From positions 620,001-684,000 of the forward strand of contig CAVTSA010000004.1 of the NCBI GenBank assembly GCA_963737225.1: a stretch of DNA of 64,000 bases, given 5' to 3'. A model generated the notes under the pieces. The model did no database searches. It saw only the letters and a list, made by a program, of their open reading frames with translations, and had not been told where the DNA came from. A program made the translations under genes and the position numbers. Below are positions 57,901-64,000 of the stretch, piece after piece (the stretch's first letter is position 1; the number at the start of each line of letters is the position of its first letter). The DNA is from CAVTSA01 sp963737225. GTDB taxonomy: Bacteria > Chloroflexota > Dormibacteria > Dormibacterales > Dormibacteraceae.

Positions 57901-58329
57901 ATGGCCATCGACTCTCACGCGACGACGGTTTGGCAGGGCCCGCTGGCAACCGGCAGCGGCATCACGAAGGCGGCGAGCGACGCGTTCGAGCTCCCGCTGA
58001 CCTGGAAGGCGCGCGCCGAGTCTCGCGAGAGCGGTACCAGTCCGGAGGAGCTGATCGCCGCGGCCCACGCGAGCTGCTTCGCGATGGCGCTCTCGTTCGG
58101 TCTCGGGAACGCCGGTCATCCGCCGGAGCGGCTCACCACCAGCTCGACGGTTACCTTCCAGCCCGGTACCGGCATCACCAAGATCCAGCTGACCGTGGCA
58201 GGCAGGGTCCCCGGGCTCGACGAGGAGGCGTTCAAGGCAGCCGCCGCCGAGGCGAAGGCCGGGTGCCCGGTCTCGCAGGCGCTGAAGGGCGTCCCCGAGA
58301 TCACGCTCGAGGCGACGTTCGAGAGCTGA
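57901..58329 (+). CDS. OsmC family peroxiredoxin
   Basis: Organic hydroperoxide reductase-like protein, 142 aa. The two redox cysteines are in SPEELIAAAHASCFAMALS and AGCPVSQAL, and the catalytic Glu is in the first motif. GAGGAGGT lies 7 nt before ATG 57901, one of the best ribosome binding sites in the window. The gene is divergent from the ABC-F gene with a 191-bp spacer. It is followed by an R2 array. Confidence 0.92.
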   Translation: MAIDSHATTVWQGPLATGSGITKAASDAFELPLTWKARAESRESGTSPEELIAAAHASCFAMALSFGLGNAGHPPERLTTSSTVTFQPGTGITKIQLTVAGRVPGLDEEAFKAAAAEAKAGCPVSQALKGVPEITLEATFES

Positions 58330-58347
58330 CCTCCGGCGGCACCACCG

Positions 58348-58866
58348 CCGCCGTTGGTGCACCGAGCGCCCACCCCGAGCGCGGAAAGAGGGCAATGCCG
58401 TTGCTTTAAGGGCGTCGCGGGGGGAATTCGCGCGCAGCGCCGGGGTGCCTCGGTGCCTCAGGAGCTCAGCGTCCTCGAAGCCTTATGGGTCGGCAGCCTC
58501 AGGGCCGTTTCTGCACATTCCGCTCTTTTCGGGTCGGAGATAGCGACGGTTTCTGCAGAAACGACCTAATCCACGGCCCGATTACCTCCGATTCACGCAC
58601 TAGTGGTAGCAAAAGGGTGTCATCCGAGCCCGAATAACCCCAGAGTGCTAGCGAAAGGTAAATCCGGGTGATATTCGGATGCCCTGGGGTCGTCGCCCGA
58701 TCGGAATCCGCCGAGTGTCGGCAATCGGCGAATCGCGCGAGCCGGACACCTCAGCCAACCCTCCCCGTCAAGGGCCTAATGCAACGGCATTGCGGAAAGA
58801 GGGCGGTTGGTGCACCAACACCCCACTCCCGCTGCTCAAAGAAGGCGATTGGTGCACCAACGCCCT
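58348..58866. repeat. R2 palindrome triplet E, interrupted
   Basis: Cores at 58354-58365 (one mismatch), 58807-58818 and 58849-58860. Units 2 and 3 are 42 bp apart. Units 1 and 2 are 453 bp apart, which becomes exactly 42 when the 402-bp element plus one 9-bp duplication (411 bp) is removed. Confidence 0.92.
58392..58793. mobile_element. MITE-like non-autonomous element (402 bp)
   Basis: The ends are perfect inverted repeats, GCAATGCCGTTGC at 58392-58404 and its complement at 58781-58793, with weaker matching for five or six further bases. The flanks carry a 9-bp direct repeat GGAAAGAGG (58383-58391 and 58794-58802). The interior has no credible open reading frame, looks less GC rich than its surroundings, and contains the 14-bp palindrome GTTTCTGCAGAAAC (58549-58562). 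It must have been moved by a transposase encoded elsewhere. Confidence 0.85.
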
Positions 58867-58896
58867 GTTTTGACGGGGTGCGGGCGAGAGCGCCCG

Positions 58897-59190
58897 CTAC
58901 TCGGGGGGCAGGGTGCCGGTGCGCCAGTAGACCCCGGCTCGGCGCTGGAGGAACTCTTCGTCGACCAGCATCCGGCGCAGCGTCGCGACGTCCTCGTAGT
59001 AGCGACCCAGGACCCGGTTGACCACCGTTTCCGGGTAGCGCTCGGCGGGCCGGAACATATCGGCTGCCCACCGCAGCACGACCAGACGCTTCTTTCGCTT
59101 GGCGGGCAGCGTCAGGCGGCCGCCCTCGATAAACGTCTCACGGACCCGCTCTTCGAACTCGGGCACCGCGAGCGAGCGCCGGCGGCTCAC
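58897..59190 (-). CDS. DUF2087 domain protein
   Basis: 97-aa protein matching the DUF2087 pattern: FEERVRETFIEGGRLTLP, AKRKKRLVVLRW, ERYPETVVNRVLGRYYEDV, TLRRMLVDEEFLQRR. In longer relatives this domain follows ArsR- or MerR-type regulators and may sense or bind nucleic acids; here it is alone. It follows pnuC by 22 bp. Confidence 0.82.
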   Translation of the reverse strand: MSRRRSLAVPEFEERVRETFIEGGRLTLPAKRKKRLVVLRWAADMFRPAERYPETVVNRVLGRYYEDVATLRRMLVDEEFLQRRAGVYWRTGTLPPE

Positions 59191-59212
59191 CTCGCGTTCC
59201 CCAGCGGGGGGC

Positions 59213-59839
59213 TCACGTCAAAGCTTCCTGCGCCGCGCCCCCCGACTCCAGCGCCCGGGCGCGCTCGATGCGCTTCCAGCCCAGCAGGCCCGCGACGCTG
59301 AAGATCGCGAACAGCAGGTACAGCACCGCCGTCAGGTCGAGGTCGCGAACCACGTACAGCACGATGTAGACCAGATTGACGACGATCCAGAGCCACCAGG
59401 ACTCGAGCAGCTTCCGCCCCATCATGAACGTGGCGATCAGCGAGGCCACGGTGGTCGTGGCATCGAGCAGAGGCGCCGAGTCGTGGACCTGGATCAGCAC
59501 CGCGATCAGCACCATCGAACCCACCACGCCGATGGCGATCAGGATCCACGCCAGCCGCCAGGTCAGGTGCGCGATCTCCAACCGCTGGTGCCGTTCCCCA
59601 CCCAGCAGCCACCAGTACCACCCGAGGCCGTAGAGGACGACGTCGATCAGGTTCTCGGTGGTGTCCGCGTAGAGGCGCGCTCCGAAGAAGACGAACACGT
59701 AGACGGCGCTCGAAACCAGCTGGATCGGCCAGTTCCAGTGACTCTCGAGCGCCTGCAGCCAGACGCCCCACATGCCGGTCGCGAATCCCAGAGCCTCCAG
59801 CCATCCGAAGCCTCCCCAGCCCCGCCAGAGAGCCAGCAC
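59213..59839 (-). CDS. pnuC: PnuC-type nicotinamide riboside transporter
   Basis: Seven-helix vitamin facilitator, 208 aa. Diagnostic segments are WNWPIQLVSSAVYVFVFFGA, LYADTTENLIDVVLYGLGWYWWL (two parts) and WWLWIVVNLVYIVLY. PnuC imports nicotinamide riboside for NAD synthesis, trapping by a kinase; no nadR is beside it. GTG 59839 is the start. It lies between fakA and the DUF2087 gene on the same strand. Confidence 0.85.
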   Translation of the reverse strand: MLALWRGWGGFGWLEALGFATGMWGVWLQALESHWNWPIQLVSSAVYVFVFFGARLYADTTENLIDVVLYGLGWYWWLLGGERHQRLEIAHLTWRLAWILIAIGVVGSMVLIAVLIQVHDSAPLLDATTTVASLIATFMMGRKLLESWWLWIVVNLVYIVLYVVRDLDLTAVLYLLFAIFSVAGLLGWKRIERARALESGGAAQEALT

Positions 59840-59906
59840 CAGCAGGATGGTGATGATCGTGCAGCCGCCGTGGCCCAGGCCGATCAGCAGGCACCGGCGC
59901 CAGGAC

Positions 59907-61583
59907 CTATTCGACCGAGAGGATGAAGGGGTAATGGTGCTGCCCGCCCGCCTGGAGATCGACCTCGAGGTCGGGATAGGAGTCGTGGATCGCCGACCCC
60001 AGCGTCTTCGCCTCTTCCTCGCTGACGTCGTCGCCGCGGTAGACGGTGACCAGCTCGTACTCCTCCGGCTGCAAGCCCGCGAGCGCCTTCTGCACCACCC
60101 CGGCGTAGTCGTCGCCCGACTCCCGGAGCCGGTCGTTGACGAGCGCGATCACGTCCCCCTTGCGCACCCGCTTCCCGTCGGCCTTGGTGTCCCGCACGGC
60201 GTGGGTCACCTCGATCGTCTGGATCCGCTCCGTCGCCTCCTTCATGGCTGCCTCGTTGGCGGCCAGGTCGAGCGTCGGGTTGAACGCGATCAGCGCCGAG
60301 ATGCCCTGTGGCATGGTCACCGTCTCCAGCACCTCGAGACGCTTCTTGGTCAGGCCCCGGGCCTGGTTGGCGGCCAGCACCACGTTCTTGTTGTTGGGAA
60401 GCAGGAGCACCTCTTCGTAGGGCGCCTCCTCGATCGCGGCGAGGATCTCCTGGGTCGAGGGATTCATGCTCTGGCCACCCTTGACGACGGCGTCCACCCC
60501 CAGGCTCTGGAAGATGTCGATCAGGCCCTGCCCCGCGACCACCGCGACCAGACCGATGCCGTTCTCGCGCGCCGGGCGGGCGCGCCTGGTCCCGTTGGCA
60601 CCCTCGGCCGGCGCCGGTGCCGCGGGCGCGGCCGGTGCCGCCTGACCTGACGACGGTCCGCCGGCCGCCTCTTCCCGGATCCGGCGGTGCTGCGAGGACA
60701 TGTCCCCGACGTTGAGCCGGTCGACGCGGCCATGGCCGGAGGCGAGCGAGATCACCCGGGACGGATCGTCGGTGTGCACGTGCACCTTGACCAGCTCTTG
60801 GTCCCCGACCACCAGCACCGAGTTGCCCTGAGCCTCGATCTCGTCCCGGAGCCGGTCGACGTCGAGACCCTGGCCCAGGATCAGGAACTCGGTGCAGTAA
60901 CCCCAGCCCTCCTCCGGAAGGTCGAGCACCGCCTGCGCGGCCGGGTGCCGCTCGCGATCGGAGACCGGCACCGGTTCGCCCTCCACGGAACGCAGCATGC
61001 CCTCCAGCATCAGCTGGAGTCCGAAGCCGCCGGCATCGACAACCCCCGCCTCGCGGAGGATCCGGAGCTGGGTCGGGGTCCGCTCCACCGCCTGCCGCGC
61101 GGCGCCGGCGGCGGCCAGCAGCACGCTCTGGCGGGTGGCGCCGCCCGCGCGCCCGGCGGTGACGGCGGCGCGACCCGCCTCGCGGGCGACGGTGAGGATG
61201 GTTCCCTCGGTCGGCTTGTTGACCGCCCGGTAGGCGGCGTTGGCGGCCTCCTCGAACGCGGTGCCGAGGTCGGCCGGCGTCAGTGCCGCCTTTCCCTGAG
61301 CGGCGTTGGCGAAGCCACGGAAGATCTGGGAGAGGATTACCCCGGAGTTGCCGCGAGCGCCCATCAGACTGCCGTGGGCGGCGATGCGAGCCACGCGTCC
61401 GACCTCGGTGGCCGGCGACTCCCGGATGTCCTCAACCGCGGACTGCAGGGTGAGCAGCATGTTGGTCCCGGTGTCGCCGTCCGGCACCGGGAACACGTTG
61501 AGGTTGTTGACCTCGTCCTGGTGCGCGCTCAACCACCGCAGACTGCCGAGCAGCGCCCGTTTCAGAAGTTGCCCGTCGACCAG
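59907..61583 (-). CDS. fakA: FakA/YloV-type fatty acid kinase (Dak phosphatase-like)
   Basis: Phosphorylates exogenous fatty acids held by FakB. DhaL-type kinase domain first (NVFPVPDGDTGTNM, HGSLMGARGNSGVILSQI), then a middle domain with CTEFLILG and VKVHVHTDDPS, an Ala and Pro-rich linker, and a DegV-like C-terminal domain (LLLPNNKNVVLAA). The first helix of the family (DGQLLKRALLGSLRWL) lies upstream of the first standard start codon, TTG 61532; CTG 61583 is the only near-cognate codon that includes it, giving 558 aa. It is 13 bp after asp23. Confidence 0.88.
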   Translation of the reverse strand: MVDGQLLKRALLGSLRWLSAHQDEVNNLNVFPVPDGDTGTNMLLTLQSAVEDIRESPATEVGRVARIAAHGSLMGARGNSGVILSQIFRGFANAAQGKAALTPADLGTAFEEAANAAYRAVNKPTEGTILTVAREAGRAAVTAGRAGGATRQSVLLAAAGAARQAVERTPTQLRILREAGVVDAGGFGLQLMLEGMLRSVEGEPVPVSDRERHPAAQAVLDLPEEGWGYCTEFLILGQGLDVDRLRDEIEAQGNSVLVVGDQELVKVHVHTDDPSRVISLASGHGRVDRLNVGDMSSQHRRIREEAAGGPSSGQAAPAAPAAPAPAEGANGTRRARPARENGIGLVAVVAGQGLIDIFQSLGVDAVVKGGQSMNPSTQEILAAIEEAPYEEVLLLPNNKNVVLAANQARGLTKKRLEVLETVTMPQGISALIAFNPTLDLAANEAAMKEATERIQTIEVTHAVRDTKADGKRVRKGDVIALVNDRLRESGDDYAGVVQKALAGLQPEEYELVTVYRGDDVSEEEAKTLGSAIHDSYPDLEVDLQAGGQHHYPFILSVE

Positions 61584-61596
61584 CTGGTCGCCGGGG

Positions 61597-61995
61597 CTAG
61601 CTGGCTGCGCGATCCTCGTGGACCCCCTGCACCGTCACGTTGACCTCGATCACCGGGACCTGCACCGCGCGCTCGAGTGCGAACTTGACCGTCTCCTGAA
61701 GGTTGTGCGCCACCTCCTGGATCCGCGTCCCGTACTGGACGACGACGTAGAGGTCGATCACGAGACCCTCTGGCAGACGGCGGATCTCGACGCCCCGATG
61801 CATGTTTTCGCGCCGGACCAGCGTGAACACGCCGTCGCGCAGATTCCGCGCCGCCATCCCCATCACGCCATAACAGTTGATGGCGGCATGGCCGGCGACC
61901 GCGGCCACCGCCGGTTCCAGGACCTCCAGACGGCCCCGCTCGCGGTCCGCGCGAACGGCGACCGCGGAGCGCTGGTCGCTGATGCCGAGAGACAT
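61597..61995 (-). CDS. Asp23/Gls24 family envelope stress protein
   Basis: 132-aa member of the Asp23 family (AAINCYGVMGMAARN, LPEGLVIDLYVVVQYGTRI, VQVPVIEVNVTVQGV). These proteins form a membrane-tethered layer in Gram-positives and are widely linked to fakA. ATG 61995 is preferred to TTG 62007. It is divergent from rpmB, with overlapping -10 boxes between them. Confidence 0.92.
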   Translation of the reverse strand: MSLGISDQRSAVAVRADRERGRLEVLEPAVAAVAGHAAINCYGVMGMAARNLRDGVFTLVRRENMHRGVEIRRLPEGLVIDLYVVVQYGTRIQEVAHNLQETVKFALERAVQVPVIEVNVTVQGVHEDRAAS

Positions 61996-62006
61996 GACGA
62001 CCCGCA

Positions 62007-62016
62007 ATGGTACAAT
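62007..62016. promoter_or_regulatory. Face-to-face -10 boxes of asp23 and rpmB
   Basis: ATGGTACAAT reads as TACAAT on the plus strand (62011-62016, towards rpmB) and TACCAT on the minus strand (62012-62007, towards asp23). The two hexamers share two base pairs, so polymerase can serve only one gene at a time. Confidence 0.55.
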
Positions 62017-62056
62017 TCCCCGCCGGCCATATCACGAAATCCGGTGATTGCCCAGC

Positions 62057-62077
62057 ATTCGGGGGGAAGCCCCGAAT
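62057..62077 (+). promoter_or_regulatory. Leader hairpin before rpmB
   Basis: A perfect 8-bp stem (ATTCGGGG/CCCCGAAT) with loop GGAAG ends 4 nt before the AAGGA ribosome binding site of rpmB. It could regulate L28 translation, for example by autogenous binding. Confidence 0.5.
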
Positions 62078-62099
62078 CCCCTCAAGGAAGAGCTCGAAT

Positions 62100-62285
62100 A
62101 TGTCCAAAAAGTGCGAGATCTGCGGCAAGGGTCCGCAGTACGGAAACAACGTCAGCCACTCCAAGCGCCGCACCAACCGGCGGTTCCTGCCGAACCTGCA
62201 GGTCGGCCGGGTCGAGATCGGCGGCCGGGTGGTGCGGGCCCGCGTCTGCACGCGCTGCCTGAAGGCGCACCCCGCCACCAGCTAG
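62100..62285 (+). CDS. rpmB: 50S ribosomal protein L28
   Basis: 61-aa L28 with the zinc-binding form CEICGKGP and CTRCLKAH, and NNVSHSKRRTNRRFLPNLQ. The ATG at 62100 has AAGGA about 11 nt upstream in a leader of some 75 nt. It is the only plus-strand gene of the conserved backbone, divergent from asp23-fakA as in many Firmicutes and Actinobacteria. Confidence 0.95.
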   Translation: MSKKCEICGKGPQYGNNVSHSKRRTNRRFLPNLQVGRVEIGGRVVRARVCTRCLKAHPATS

Positions 62286-62290
62286 CGGCC

Positions 62291-62611
62291 CTGATCGTTC
62301 CCTACCTGGTCGCCGGGATCCTCACCTTCCTGGCGTGCGGGGCGGCGGAGTACTTCCTTTTCAGCAGGTTGCTGGTGCCGGGGCTGGCACGGCCCGAGCC
62401 CGCCGAGAAGCGGCGCACGGTGGTCCGCTGGTTCAGCCTCAACGCCGGCATCTGGGTCCTGGTCGTGCTCGGGTGCATCGCCTACATCGCGGTGTTCCGG
62501 CACCAGTCCACCGGCTACGCGTGGATCGTGCCTCCGGTGGCGGCGCTCCTCGGCACCGGCCTCCCGATGCAGTTCTCGGTGATGCGGATTGCCCGCACCG
62601 CGCTCACCTGA
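62291..62611 (+). CDS. Small three-helix membrane protein
   Basis: Unrecognised protein of about 106 aa with hydrophobic segments at the N-terminus (PYLVAGILTFLACGAAEYFL), middle (AGIWVLVVLGCIAYIAVF) and end (VPPVAALLGTGLPM). The frame has no ATG, GTG or TTG ahead of the first helix; CTG 62291, 5 bp after the rpmB stop, is the plausible start. Base composition at third positions is coding-like. Confidence 0.55.
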   Translation: MIVPYLVAGILTFLACGAAEYFLFSRLLVPGLARPEPAEKRRTVVRWFSLNAGIWVLVVLGCIAYIAVFRHQSTGYAWIVPPVAALLGTGLPMQFSVMRIARTALT

Positions 62612-62647
62612 GCGGCCGCCGGTCTCGCCCGGTCTTCGGCCCCGCTC

Positions 62648-63550
62648 CTACCGCAGTCCGACCATCGCCTTCGTGATCTGCGTGGCCAGGCGCGGGTTCT
62701 CACGCAGCCGGCGCAGCGAGTAGGCGCGCCACTCCCGACCGAAGGGCACGTAGACGCGGACGGGCCGTCCCTCCGCCCGCAGACCGCGCCGGACATCCTC
62801 GCGCACGCCGAGCAGCAGCTGGAACTCGGTGTGGGCGGGGCCGGGGTCCCGCCGGTCCAGCAGCTCCGTCGCCTCGGTGATCAAGCGGTCGTCGTGGGTC
62901 GCGATGGCGAGATCGAGCCCCGCCGAGATCGCACGCTCGGTGAGCAGGAGGTAGGCTCGCTGAATCTCTCGAAAGCCGGTGTGGGCGATCTCCGGCGACT
63001 CCAGATAGATCCCCTTCACGAGCCGGACCGGGATGCCGCCGGCGATCAGCCGTTCCAGGTCGCGGGGCGTACGGAAGAGCCGCGCCTGGAGCACCGCCCC
63101 GACCCGGTGGCCGTTGGCTCGGGCCGCCTCCACCAGGTCCAGCGTGCGGTCGACGGTGGTCGCCTCCTCCATGTCGATGCGGCAGAAGCGGCCCGCCTCA
63201 CGGGCGGCGTCGAGCACGCGCCGCAGATTCTCGGCGCACAGCAAAGGGTCGATGCCGAGCCCGAGCGACGACAGCTTCACCGAGACGCCGCACTCCAGCC
63301 CTCGCCCCTGGATCGACCGCAGTGCCTGCTCGAAGGCGGCCGCCATCTCCCGAGCGTCGGCGCCCGTACGCACGTGCTCGCCAAGCACGTCGAGGGTCGC
63401 CTGGCACCCCTCCTCCTCGCTCAGCCGCGCCACCACGGCCAGCGCATCGGCGAGGGTCTCGCCCGCGATGTAGCGTCTGGCCACCCGTCCCACCAGGGCG
63501 CGCGGCAGGATGGGCACCAGGCCCGCGATGGAGCGATCCAGGACGTTCAA
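62648..63550 (-). CDS. Proline dehydrogenase
   Basis: FAD-dependent monofunctional ProDH (300 aa), first step of proline degradation. The TIM-barrel motifs are SVKLSSLGLGIDP, RIDMEEA, RLVKGIYLE, ATHDDRLI, and the C-terminal substrate helix VYVPFGREWRAYSLRRLREN. No P5C dehydrogenase gene is adjacent in the window. Its ATG overlaps the stop of the upstream membrane protein by 4 bp. Confidence 0.93.
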   Translation of the reverse strand: MNVLDRSIAGLVPILPRALVGRVARRYIAGETLADALAVVARLSEEEGCQATLDVLGEHVRTGADAREMAAAFEQALRSIQGRGLECGVSVKLSSLGLGIDPLLCAENLRRVLDAAREAGRFCRIDMEEATTVDRTLDLVEAARANGHRVGAVLQARLFRTPRDLERLIAGGIPVRLVKGIYLESPEIAHTGFREIQRAYLLLTERAISAGLDLAIATHDDRLITEATELLDRRDPGPAHTEFQLLLGVREDVRRGLRAEGRPVRVYVPFGREWRAYSLRRLRENPRLATQITKAMVGLR

Positions 63551-64000
63551 TGAAGGACCTCTGCCTTGAGCACGATGATGGCAGCGCCGAGCCCGCCGAG
63601 GAGGAACCCGACACCCACCTGCGGCAGCGCGCGAAGACCGGCGAGGCGTGCCGAGCGGAGGCCGTAGCCGATCAGCGAAAGCGTGATCATGCCCAGCCCC
63701 AGGTAGCAGGCGGCGTCCGGCGACGCGCCCAGAGCTTCAGCCACCGCCACGACCGCCAGCGGCGGCAGACATGCCGCGGTCATGACGAGCACCCGGCGCA
63801 GCTCCCGCCGCGGACGGAAGGGGACCGAGGATTGCTCCGCACCCGCGGGCCGGCGACGGGCCGCCGCCAACCGGCTGCCAATCGCTTCGGCGTAGGCGTC
63901 GGCGACCGCGAAGACGAGGATCGTGGTGACGGTCACCACGGCAAGCTCGGCGAGGCTTCTCGTCTCCCCGACCGCCGAGGCCAGCGTGGCGCCCGTGATC
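63547..64000 (-). CDS. Membrane protein of VIT1-like appearance, partial
   Basis: The frame is open to the right edge, so the N-terminus is outside. At least three hydrophobic segments are seen (VTVTTILVFAVADAYAEAIG, VLVMTAACLPPLAVVAVAEA, VGVGFLLGGLGAAIIVL). The pattern of a helix ending in AYAEAIGSRL occurs in small actinobacterial membrane proteins distantly like VIT1/CCC1, but function is unknown. It overlaps the ProDH start by 4 bp. Confidence 0.65.
   Translation of the reverse strand, partial: ITGATLASAVGETRSLAELAVVTVTTILVFAVADAYAEAIGSRLAAARRRPAGAEQSSVPFRPRRELRRVLVMTAACLPPLAVVAVAEALGASPDAACYLGLGMITLSLIGYGLRSARLAGLRALPQVGVGFLLGGLGAAIIVLKAEVLH

Larger units (their letters stand above)
58330..58896. 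other. OsmC-DUF2087 spacer: split R2 array and MITE
   Basis: The longest gene-free stretch (567 bp). It consists of R2 unit 1, a MITE-like insertion, and R2 units 2 and 3. Small frames occur but none resembles a protein. Confidence 0.85.

Overview
The window is 64 kb of high-GC bacterial chromosome, mostly housekeeping DNA with very short intergenic spaces. Read from right to left, on the minus strand, it keeps the gene order found in many Terrabacteria: rpmB/asp23-fakA, recG, rsmD-coaD-sepIVA-like, rpmF-fabD-acpP-rnc-smc, ftsY, ylxM-ffh-rpsP-khpA-rimM-trmD-rplS-rnhB-yraN, comM-dprA-topA, rpsB-tsf-pyrH-frr-uppS-cdsA-dxr-rseP-ispG. With the short EF-Ts, the SepIVA-like protein beside coaD, the Ku gene and the leaderless-looking promoters, this suggests an actinobacterial, chloroflexal or Dormibacterota-type organism. 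That placement is inference and no 16S gene is present.

Layout. 1-7.6 kb: isoprenoid, lipid and early translation genes (ispG partial, rseP, dxr, cdsA, uppS, frr, pyrH, tsf, rpsB). 7.9-12.9 kb: topA and the DNA-uptake genes dprA and comM. 13.2-19.4 kb: an accessory insert, mostly on the plus strand (Ldh2-type dehydrogenase, Ku, ATP-dependent ligase, K+/H+-type antiporter with its RCK_C partner, CPBP protease, truncated MaoC). 19.4-24.6 kb: yraN to ylxM, the ribosome maturation and SRP block. 24.7-32.1 kb: exporter, methyltransferase, inositol phosphatase, PHP phosphoesterase, ftsY, an orphan promoter-gene-terminator unit and an MBL-Rieske fusion. 32.2-38.9 kb: smc, rnc with a very long tail, acpP, frameshifted fabD, rpmF. 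39.2-46.7 kb: DUF559-type nuclease, SepIVA-like protein, coaD, a TelA-partner/RsmD fusion, telA, PatB-like lyase, ParA, FrnE. 46.8-58.3 kb: M20 peptidase, recG, three TadE-like genes, prolyl oligopeptidase, frameshifted corA, stress protein, ABC-F, OsmC. 58.9-64 kb: DUF2087, pnuC, fakA, asp23, rpmB, proline dehydrogenase and partial membrane proteins.

The most unusual feature is a set of dispersed intergenic palindromes. At least three sequence families (cores TTGGTGCACCAA, TTTGCCGGCAAA, TTTCGCGTGAAA) recur as pairs or triplets, and in every pair the two centres are exactly 42 bp apart, which is four turns of B-DNA. One three-unit array (58.35-58.87 kb) is split by a 402-bp MITE-like element with terminal inverted repeats and a 9-bp target duplication; removing the element restores the 42-bp spacing exactly. 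These palindromes have also reshaped genes: one supplies the C-terminus of the DUF559 protein and another ends a truncated MaoC gene. A separate repeat of about 150 bp encodes the last 50 or so residues of the RCK_C protein.

Other points to note are single-base frameshifts in fabD and corA, a Ku-linked ligase without the usual motif V lysines, and a recurrent TANNNT hexamer lying 5-11 nt before start codons that lack a clear ribosome binding site.
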